NCBI RefSeq assembly: GCF_954871325.1 | Contig: NC_088776.1 | Coordinates: 24,290,508-24,354,507 of the forward strand | Length of the DNA stretch: 64,000 nucleotides | Direction: 5' to 3' | Source: Gordionus sp. m RMFG-2023 | Taxonomy: Eukaryota; Nematomorpha; Gordioida; Chordodea; Parachordodidae | Shown: one piece after another, positions 45,445 to 57,400 of the stretch | Layout of the letters: every line of letters begins with the position of its first letter | Numbering within the stretch: position 1 is the first letter of the stretch | Notes under the pieces: generated by a model | The model's input: the letters and a program-made list of their open reading frames with translations, nothing else | What the model was told of the DNA's origin: nothing | Database searches by the model: none | Program-made: the position numbers and the translations under genes

Positions 45445-48400
45445 GTAATTTGAAAAAAATTTAAAAAAATGTCTATCCTTTTGTCGTATATTTAAAATTG
45501 AACTGGAACCCTCTAAACTAGGACAAATCTAGAAACCAGAACCTGTAATCTCTTAAAATATAAAATGATAACCAATTTTTAAACTTTCTGGCTCTAACAA
45601 AAGTGAAACAAGTTTATATGTTATCTATTGTTCAATTTTAAAGGGTTTATTTTTTAACAATTTTTTTTTCATATATTTATTAACAGAACTTAGTACCAGT
45701 TTCTGGTCTATTTTTTATAACGTCTAACTAAAGTTTTAGCCAGAAATATATTACACAAGTTTGAATTTGACACATAATTTGCAGTCTAGTAACAAAATTT
45801 TGAGGTTTAGGATTGGATAAAATCTTGAGGTAGTCATTTTATAAAATCGGCTAATTAACAATGCTGACCAGAACAACTTTTTTTTACATAGTAAGAACTA
45901 GAACCACTTTTTATTTCAATATCTTAACTGTTTTTAAAATTATATTCATAAATTTTATTTAGAAGAGAACAATCCAAATTACAAATTATCGTTGGTAAGT
46001 AACCAAGTCTTAAGCACAACATTCCCTATAAAACTAACAAATAACGATGAATATTCAACAAATTTAAAGGTATTATTTAAAATGTTTGTTAAATACATCT
46101 AGTATAACTAATGTTTTATATTTTATATAAAGCACAGTAATAGCTAGTACCAAATAGAGCTCTAGAAATTAAAAATTTGGCCTCCAGCATGGCCCTGCAC
46201 AAACTTTTATTTATTTTTAAACTTGTGCCCAGCCCAATTTTAGGCCTGACCCCAGTACTGCCTTCCCCAATGTTTCTAATCGAAATGGAAATATATAAAT
46301 TGAACACATTTGAAGAAAAATTTAAATAATAATAATAATCCTAGAGAGATTCTAAGAATCCTTTTATTTTAATTCAAAAAAAGAATAGTATTTTATATAT
46401 TCTCAACTTTATTTTAAAAATTTTTTGACAATCCCAGCCCAATTTTTTTAAAAAATTTAAGTCCCACGAATAATTTACTGGTAAGATTAAAATGTAATCA
46501 ATTTTATAGTAATTCAATATTTTTCGAATCTTCTTAATTTAATTGCCATTGGATTTGTACAAAATTTTATAATTTATAGTGCAATTATTATTCTTGATTT
46601 AACTTCTTCTTCTACATTCTAAATTAAATTTTTTAGTTAGAGGAAAGGACTGCAAAAAAATCTGGAATAAAATCCATGGCCGAATTGTTACCTAGGCTTG
46701 ATCAAATAAAACCTTTTTATCCAAGCAATTTTCAAACCTCACTGCAGCCATCTTTTTCTACAAATAATTACGTTGACGAGTCATATCCTAAAGAGGGAGA
46801 AGAATATGACACTGTTCCTACACATCTCACGAATTCAGATTTATCGCAGATTAACTCCTTAAATATCGATACATCGGTTCAGGATGAACTAAATATCGCC
46901 GAGATTCAAGTCCCAAATTATGATAGACAATCAATATCTTCATTTCATCCTGTCACCATTCCATTCGTACTTGATAAAGAATTTTTGATTAATATGCAAC
47001 AGACCTATAAGATCCCTCCAAAACCTTTTACATCTGGTTTTTTTCTTCCATTTTCTTCATAAGCACCTTATGTAATCTTGATTAGTTTAACTATACAAAT
47101 TTTCACCTTAATATACTTATAAACAATGTTATAAAGTAACAGCCTTACTTTTTTTAAAAAAAAGGAACGTCATTCGTTACCTCCTTTTTAGAGGTAACGA
47201 GTAACGCGTTTATTTTGTTATTTTTCTTTAAAAATATGGGAAAAACATATTTTATTGTATTATAAAATTACTTTTATTTATTTTTTAAATTTTATAAATA
47301 ATTTAAGCCGAGTTTATAATTCACATCAACTAACAAGTTACTTCATTTTATTTTAAATTTTCGTTGTTAAATTTTCAGTCTTTAATCTAATTAATATTGA
47401 ATCAATCAATGTATATAAATTTATTTTATAAAGAATATTATATGATATATTTTCTTCAGATGAAGATGAGTTAAGCCTGCCTTAGCTCCAATATGAAACC
47501 CAATTAAGAGTACGAAGTTTACACTTAATAAATGTTAATTGTGTCCCAACTCAAATATCTTAACCTCAATTATCAAATAAACATGGACATCCTCCAAAAC
47601 TATGCAGCCATTTTTTAGGAAAAAATGGAAGATATCTGATTAAACTGGTTATAAAAAATGGAACTCTTTCTATAACTCAGTGGAATAATAGATAGTCTTA
47701 TTAAGTAGAATAGCCACAAATTTGATAAATCTTGTGAAATCGAAATTACAGAGATTTTGAGTTAACAAGTCGTTCATAGGTGAATATTGTAATGGCTATA
47801 TATATGATTTTATAGGTTATGGAACCTGTTCCAATGGCTCTTTCAATTTTAGAGAGAGAGAGGAAAAAATGCCTTTGGGAAATCTCACTCTTACGATAAC
47901 TATTATAATATTTAAAAAATGGCTTTAATAATTTCATTTTGCAAGCCACTTACTAATGCAATCCTGCAAGAACAAAGATAAAAGGTATACAGTTGAAATA
48001 TTGTTTACAATTGATAATATTTTATTTCAGATGTGAAAAACAGCTATAAAGATGAATATATATATTATCATCATTAATTCACCACCTATTTAAATCAGAT
48101 CGGCCCTGGTAAAATTATATGTCAACGAAGTAAGAAAGCTTGAACTTATTCCCTGTTTGAAAAAAGAATTTGATAAAAAAAGAGCAGACTTGATTCCTTC
48201 AAAAAACAACACACGTACAGATTATTTTCTAATAAAGGTTAAAAAAAATTTGGATAAGGATCTGAATGATTGATGATGAACTAAGCTTTTTTCAAAATAA
48301 AGATTATTCTTTAATTTTTAATAAATTCCCCCAATTATTATTTATTAAATATAATACAACCCTTCCATCTTCTGCGCCAGTTGAACGTGTGTTTAGCACG

Positions 48401-51400
48401 GTGAAAGCTGCGCTGAGCACTAAGCGCTCTTGTTTATCTTACCAAAATTTTAAAAATCAATTGTTAAAAATAAATGAAAAATTATTACAAAAATATTTTA
48501 TCTTATATTGTTTTTTATTATTTTATTTATAAATTATATATAAAAAAATTATTATAAAAGATTTTACAATATTTTTTTTGCATAATTTATTATATATAGG
48601 AAAATTTTTTTTATATATGTTAGCGTCAATATGCTTTTTCCGGCATATTTTTTCAACTTTAAATCATTTTTTTAGCGCGTTTTTAAATTTTAATTTTACC
48701 GGAAATGTTTTCTATCATGTTTGGAATACCTCCCCTATAAATATGAACATTTTGAACTTAATATAATTTATATTAGTTTTTCCTTAGATTTCTTTTATAA
48801 ATTATAAATGACTCAAAGGTTAACGCCAAAATTTTCTAAAATTCATAAGATAGGTATTCTAAACATGCTGGAATACATTTCCGGTTAAATCCGATTTTTA
48901 AAATTAAAAAAACGTGCTCTAAAGTTGAAAAAAACACTGACGCTAACATATATAATATTTAATTTTACTTGTTACTTTTTTAAATAGGCAGTAACAGGCG
49001 TTCCTTTTTTAACAAAGTAACGGTAACGCGTTTCTTTTTTGAAGTAACAATTATAGCACTACTTGTAAATGATAGGATCGATTCTGCCTGTGTAAATTAA
49101 ATTTCAATTAATATTTTGAAACTAATAATTTCACTCCCTTTATTAGAAACGTTAGAATTTTTTGAACGCTCCATCGATATCGATACATCCATGGCTCAAA
49201 GATTATATTTTAAATGGGTTTCGGCTCAAGAATATGATCCAGCATTTAATGAAATCTTTTACCACGAGAATTCAAATTCTGATATCACAACTAACGATGG
49301 AATAAGTGGGTTTTTTGAAGCGGATTTGGCTCGGCAAGGCTTTCCATTGCAAAGTATTTGTTTGAACTTTTTATCTAAAGCATCGACTGATGGATATAAT
49401 TTTTTAATATTATTATATTCAAAATTGCCAGTATTTTTTAAATTTTACCAGTAAAATATGATAATGTATCAATATCATAGTGTTCGCTGTTCATTATATC
49501 ATTCAGTAATTTAATTGATTTAGTAAAAATTTTTTTACAAATTATCAGTAAAATAAATTTACTATCACGTCCTTTGTCCATATTTAATATATGCACACCC
49601 CACTAGCCGGCATCAGGTTTTCACCCCGCATTGGGAGAGATAGCGTCGTAATCACTTACTAATGTTTTTTTAAGTTCCCTTTGAATGGTTTGGATTTTAT
49701 CTAAACTTGAGTGAACTGTCTTAATAAAATAAAAGTATACATTCATATTTTTATTATAAACTAACCCTAACTCTACCCCTTTTTAAATTAACTGCTCGGG
49801 GAAGTTAGTTTCAAAAAATAAAAATTATAACAAACTTGTTAAATAACGTCATTTTTTTAGAACAAATTTAAAATTTTTATCAATCAAATTTTGTTTTTTG
49901 CGAAAAATCTGACCAATTTTCTATTTAATGCTGGTAATTTATTGTTTATACTTACCAAATATTAATTTTTATTATGATCAATGAAAAAAATATCTCCATA
50001 AAAAATTACTAAACTTTTCATAAAAATGCTGGAAATTTGAATTTCGCGTTTATTATTTATATCTTCAATAAAGGTTCGAGGTAATTAAGATATTAACCCG
50101 TATTATTGTTTAATAATTGTAATGTACAGTAAGCATTACAACAATATTTTTACATTTATATAATTACTTTAATATAAACAAAAGGTTAATTAATTAAAAA
50201 CAGTAAATTAAATTTTCCAACCCTAAAAAGCATTTGACCTAACTTAATTTGATGCAATATTAATGTCCCAAGTTTTTTAGTCGCATAGTGTTTTATATAC
50301 TATATTCGACAGGGTGACCCATTGAAATGTTTTACTTTATTTTGAAATCAACCCGATGGTCTTGAGCCCTTTTAATTTTTTTATTTAATACATTTTGGTA
50401 ATAGGACAGATATATCTCGGATCAAAAGATCCTGAACAAAATTGTCCCTTAATAAATTTAAAGTGCTTAGAAAAAATGTAAAATTTTATTCAATTAACAT
50501 AGTAAAACGATATAAGGCATGTTTTTGGTAAGAAAATAAATGAATTTAAATGGCTTGATATGGCTACGTTTTGTACATATATTCGATGACGAGGAGGATA
50601 TGGACAAAAGTCTGAAATGGGCTATTAATTTAGCGTATATTAACACTAACTAAATATAAGACTTTATAAAATATTTCTTATCTTGAAAGTGTTTATATTA
50701 TTTTGAAAATAAAAATTTACGTTCATTATAACAAATTATTCTTAAAAATAAATTCTTGCAATATTTAAACCTTATCTATAGGCTTCTCTTCTTTTATTTA
50801 TTTTCGAAATCAATATGGTAAAAACATTATCAAAACCTGATTAAAAAAATTTAGCCTCAGAAGGTGATTATGCTTCTTTATTTCGAAGAGTTATTTTTTT
50901 TTAATATCTCTTTGTACAGGTTTATTTTTATCCAGTGTCTTTTTGTTCAGGGATATTTTTTATTCGGTCGGGACATTTTTATCGATCTAGCATTCATTTA
51001 AAAAAATTTAATTATCATTTAGCGTCTTCTAATGATTGCAGTTGTTATCTCAACCCAGCCTTCAATACCAAGATGTTTCATAATACCTTGATTAAATCCC
51101 CTAGTAATTATTAAAAAATATTATTATATAATTTTTAAATTTGAACTAGAGGTGTATTGTAATGTGTAAAGATCTGATTTTTTAATAATACTTTTATGGG
51201 AAAAATTTTAGAGAATAGAATAAACAAAAATTTATTTAAAAAAGATGATTTTGCCATATTAAAATAAATTCTTTGATGAAATAAATATTATTTCCTTAAT
51301 TATTCCCCATCCCGCAATTTAATATACAATAAAACCTGTCTAATTTTAGCATCATTTGTAACCAATCTCAATTTATCAGGATCCTTTTACTCACTAATAG

Positions 51401-54400
51401 TAGTTAATAGGGATTTGGGTCAAGGGAGTTGCCCAAATTATCAAGTGCCAAAATTAGACAAGTTTTACTATATATCATTTTAACGATAATAATCTATAAC
51501 AAATATGTTTAAGCGGGCCGGTCTCATATGAAACTATTCGATATTTTGACAATTCTGAAATTTGCTTTAATAAAATTTCAAATATCATATAAAAGCTAAA
51601 AATGATATTATACTCATTTTAGATTTAATTAGCATTTTAAAATAACATAAGTTATCTTTATAAAAAAACTTATATTGGAACGATAAAAAGAAGTAAATAA
51701 TGAATTGTTAATCGACAACTTTTTATGGTCCTCTTGCAAATAAAATTTTGCATATATGGTAAGTAAGTTGGAGTGCAGCAATAAAATTTTTATTGCTTTA
51801 GCTTTATTAATTCCGGAAATGTGAGAGTTCCAAGTTTCAAAATGGCGTCATTCCTAACTTTGCAAAACGCAAAAATAGAGATTATACTCGAAATAATATA
51901 AATTGGGGCTGTGCCGATCCACAAATCTTTCACCGACCCAATATTTATATTGATTATTATTTCCCTTAACCAATGTTTAAATCAATATTTTCTATTCATA
52001 AAGAACCAACTTACAAATTATCATGTGTAGTTTTTTTTATTCTTCGAAAATTACCATCTCATTTATATGGATAGTGTTTATAGTTGAATGTAGTGTTAAA
52101 TGGCTAAATAAAGATTTTGGCCAAATTATTATAAGCTTCGAAATTTCACCAATAGTTGTCCAGACCTTTCTCATCTGTTGGCAAAATTTTCATTGAATTT
52201 TAACTCCTTTTATATATCTATTATTATTATGAAATGATGTGTAAAATAAAAATATTTTATATTTTACGATCATAAAATTACCAAAAACGATATAAAATAT
52301 CGGATTGGTTTTTAAAAAATCGTCCTGATCCCAAATTTCTGAATAACGCCAAATGTCGACCTCAGCCTTTATTTAATATCGGCACAGTCCTAATCTAAAT
52401 GGTGAAGACTCGAGATTTGCAGTATATTTTAACTCCCTACTCAAATACTCACTGATTTAAAAAAATTATTTAAGACAAGCAAGATTTCATTTTTCACATA
52501 TTATGCCCACTCACTTAAGTCTTGCCTCATTCTCTCGCCCTATTTGATCAACATTTTTTAAAAATATTTTATAAATTTCACAAATCCATTACCTCTCATT
52601 TCTGGAAAAAGTAAAGGTGGTTTTTTGAATATCAGCATTTTTATACAAATTAAGAAGAGGGATCAAAATTTGTGGGAAATTCAGTCTTTGTAGGCTTGAT
52701 CTTGCTGCTAAAGGCTTTACAATCCCTCCATACAAGACCTTTCCCCAACCGAAAAATGTTAATATGCATTCACATCGAACTCACTATATAATGCTCCATT
52801 TTTTTTTAAATAAATTGATATTAATTTAATGAACTTATTTAAAAATTTTAAATAACTCGTATTTAATAAAAAATTACCGAAAATGAAAGGAAATTGGAAA
52901 TTTTTTAAACAAAGTATTTTAGTCGCTAAATATAGTTAGGTCTCTAACACTTATATTTGAGTAATCTTGTGTCTTTCGAAAAGTTAGGAAAGGAACCAGT
53001 TTATTTGAACCCTGGTATTGCCGGAACTAATGGAGCTAGAGCAATATTTGATTGGGATTCACAACATAACTGCGAAATTTTTTATTTGAAAATGAGTATT
53101 TATTGTATCCCAATTATAATGTGACATAATAAATGAGATACATAAGATCAGGGATTCAAACCAAACAGGTATAAACCGTGATTATTTCATGAACCGTTAA
53201 AAAATTTGTCACCCGGACCTAAACCGAACCTATAAAAATGCGCATGAACCGGTTTTATCCTTTTGATATTTTAACTCTTTTATGGATGAGTGATAATCAG
53301 TTTTTACTGGTAAATCGGGAATTATATATTGATATTTTTGACGATATCAAATACCCAAGCTAGCATATATAGTGATGTTAGTCATAAAATTTATTCTTCC
53401 TTCTTATAGCTATAATTTGATAGAAGAGAATTTTGAAAATATTTAAATTGTATACGGTTCAATATTGTTTTTTAGAGAATAACTATAAAATTTTAATAAA
53501 TCATCTTTTCTTAACATGATTTTAATATGCTTGCATGAAAAGGTTTGAATCGGGCTTTAAAAGTTCAAACCAAAACTATATTATTATTTTTTACGAACCG
53601 ACTGAATCTTTAACCGTTATTTTTATCCGAACCGATATTCGTTACGGTTTGGATCCCTGCATAATAGTAATGAGTATTTATAATTTGATAAAATAAATAT
53701 TTTCACAAAATAAAATATTTTAATTTAGTACTCCACAATAAACAAATCGATAAATAAGATATTCATGAATTTCGAATTGAATAACGAATAATTTTGGAAT
53801 AGGCATGTTTTAAATTAATATATCCAACTCCCCTATAAATAAGAACCACTCTCACAAATAATCGACGAAGAAAAACATAAAGATTTCAATATGGACAACT
53901 GCCATATTTCAGGTTTTCTTTTAAATTATTTTAGAATGTTTTTTTTTAAATTGCATGATATGTTATGAACAGCTTAAATATAATAAAGAATTTTATATAG
54001 TATTAAATATACAATCAACATCGAATCCAATATACAATATAGCTATTGTACCGCCTTACATTAATATTTAATACAGAAGTCACACGCCCTCTACTAAGCT
54101 AAGATTGATTGTTCAGTTTTTTTCGAAATATAAAATCGATTCCCATTCCATTTTTTCATTTCATTAAACATGATTTAATCATTTTAGCAAGAAACAGTGA
54201 AAGAGAAAAATTATCTTTGATATCATCGCAATTATTAGATTTATTTACCCTCATACCTATCAAACTCCTCATTCAGATAATTAATATTTTGCTTTTTATT
54301 ATTTTGACTAGAATTCCCTTTTTCCGTTTGCAGCCCTTGACTTGAATTAATATTTTTTTGCTAATTTATTTATAAAATTAAGATATCAATAATTTGGATA

Positions 54401-57400
54401 ATTCTAGCAATTTGAAGGAGACCGTACCAAATTTAAGCTTAGCTAACTTGCTTAAAAGAAATTTATTAACTCGGCAATTTCCTGGATTAAACTCCGCTCT
54501 TTTAGATGAATTGTTTGCCGGATTTAAGTATAGTTTTAATTTTAAAAGTATTATTCACACTTTTAAGACAATCGTGTTTAGTATTTTGTTTGTTTAAAAT
54601 CCTTTATTTGAAATAATATCTAAATGTTAAATAACAATTTACTTACAATACAATTTTTAAAAATTAGTATTATAATATAATTACCGTGTTTAAAAAAAAG
54701 GTGCTATAATTAATAGGCGAAAAATTTACTTAAAGTAAATTTATTATCAAATAATGTTAGTAAAATAATTGAAATTTGAATAAAAAATTTAATACATACA
54801 ATTACTTTTATGCATAGTTTTGATCTAGAGGCCGTCAGTGATTTTGTGAATTCTCAACTTGTACCTTTTACCATTGACTCTAATGTGACTCCTACTTATT
54901 GCGATTTATTAAAACGAAGTAAAAATTATCACATGAATATCCAATATTTAATTATTTTAAGTTGACCAATCATTTTAGTATCATGCCTATTTTTATAACA
55001 TTATATTTTATTAAATTTTTATTTACTTTAAAATATATGTTTTGCAAATAAAATTATTTGTATTTTTGAATTTCAAATATACAGCAAAACCGAAAGTAAA
55101 AACTGCGCTTATTGAAAATCCAAATCAAACACCAAATTCCGTTGATTTAATTGATATCGAAGAAGAGGAATGTCAAGATAGCGAAGATGGGGAATTATAT
55201 ATCGAAAACATATATCGTCAGGTACAGTTTTGGACCAATTAATTATAAAAGTTATAGAGAAATACCAAAATAAAATGGCGCCGTATGATTTTTAAATTTA
55301 AATTAAAGCGATGAATGGGATTAAACGTTCGTTTTCAATCTAGTAATTTTGTACAAATATTTTCGCGACAAACTTGCTGCTCTTTGGCAGCGGATAATGT
55401 GAATAATTGCGTTTTTTCTATCCTTAGCTTTGATTTATTACATATAATTAATTGTATGCTACTCAGGGTTGAACAATATCTCAAATACTTGTATCATAAA
55501 TACAAGATGCTTTTGTATATATTATCTTGTATCATTTTGGGCATTTTAAAAATATATCTATATCTTGAATACTTTTATAAAATGAATATCTATATCTTTA
55601 ACTATTTAATATGCAAAAGATTCAGATACTTTTAACTTTTCATATAAAGGTTTATTTAATTAAAAAGTCAAATATTTTATTTAAATCCAAGTAAACTATT
55701 AAACACTTATATAGAATTTTCTACCATTAATTATTAACATCTTAATTTCATCAAATAATAATTTGTTCAAATTTTTTTAATATAATCCATTATTAATATT
55801 AACAATAATATTTAATATTATATATGATCTCAAAACTTATAGTTTTCTTCTGCTTTAATATAACACCAATTAGTCTAAAAGAAATTTTTAGGAAATACTA
55901 AAGCATTGTATCCCTTAGCAATAGTTATTGATAAGTTGCTTGATCAAATAATTGTTATGGGAATTTGGTCCAATTTTATTTGTTATAAAAAGAATTATAA
56001 ATTATTTACTTCAAACCAGCTTATGTTTTTGCTATCATTTATGTTTTCGCCATCGAAATTGGGTTGAATATAAAAATTTTAAATATTTTTAATTATGAAT
56101 AAATGGCTTTTTAAGCAAAATTTCAAATCCTTATTTCAAAATTAAATAGATTGATAATAATGTTAATAAAATATTTGCAAAACGAAGGACAAGATTAATA
56201 CATTTGACCAGCCTACAAATTCTCTTCTTTTATTGGAGAGGATTTTGTTTTAATGATATACCTTCTAAAAATAATTAGGCTAGTGAAATTATTGAACTGG
56301 GAATACTAAATTTTTAAAGACGATTGTCTTGATACCAACAATTTACATAAATATAAGTACATCAAAGAATTTTTTATAATACTATTTTGCCCTCTTTAGC
56401 TCCAGTTGAACGGCTATTTAGCTTTGCATACCTTGTCAATAGGCCAAACAAATATGCATAAATTGTCAGATAAATTATTTGAGAAACTAATTATATTAAA
56501 AAGTAATTACTATTTATAAAATTATGTGAAATGTATTAAGCGAAATTAATATAAATAAAATGTTTCATTTAGCATTATGTTATAATTTTTTAACATAATG
56601 TCCAAAAATATAAGGTTTCACATTATGTCAATTTTTTAAAGTATAATTTTGAAGTAGTATCTAGATTCCCTTTTCACTTCTTTTTATAAAGTGTCTATAT
56701 CTTGTAACTCATGAACGTTTTGAAAAAGTATCTTATATTTGTATCTTAAACGCTTATATTTAAAAAGATATCTGTATTTAGATACTTTAAATTTTTAATA
56801 ATTTGCTCATCCCTAGTACCACTAATATAATTAATGTTTAAGAAGCTTTCGCATTTTCTCGCTCGATTATTTTTTATAAATTAAAAATGTATTTAATTGT
56901 GAAGAAACCCGAGTATTTATCCACCCGGGACATATCGATTCAGGTTCTCTCCCTCATAAACAAAAATTTAGTCGATACAGTCAACAACAAATGTTTTTCT
57001 AGTTCCTCCAATAAAGTCGTCGGCAATCAAAGAGCTTTAGTATATGATTGTTTGAGGGAAAAGGCTTTTGAATTTCAGAAAATTAAGAACGAATATTTGG
57101 TTAAAGCCGATCAATCGGCCAACTCTACCAACAAGCTCTTTCGGTCAGGCATAGCTCAATATTACAGGCAAACAGTAATTGATTACGAATTTATAAAAAA
57201 TTGTTATACATTAAAAACTCAGATATTATTAGGGTTGAAAAAAATACGAGTTTTTTAAATTTAAATCAAGTTTTAGAATTTTGTAAAAAATATTTTATAA
57301 TAATATATGCCCTGAAAAAGTAACCTACGAGGGAAAGTTAATAACTGAACAACATACAACTTAATTTGTGAATTTTTTAATAAACGCTATTGGATTGAGT

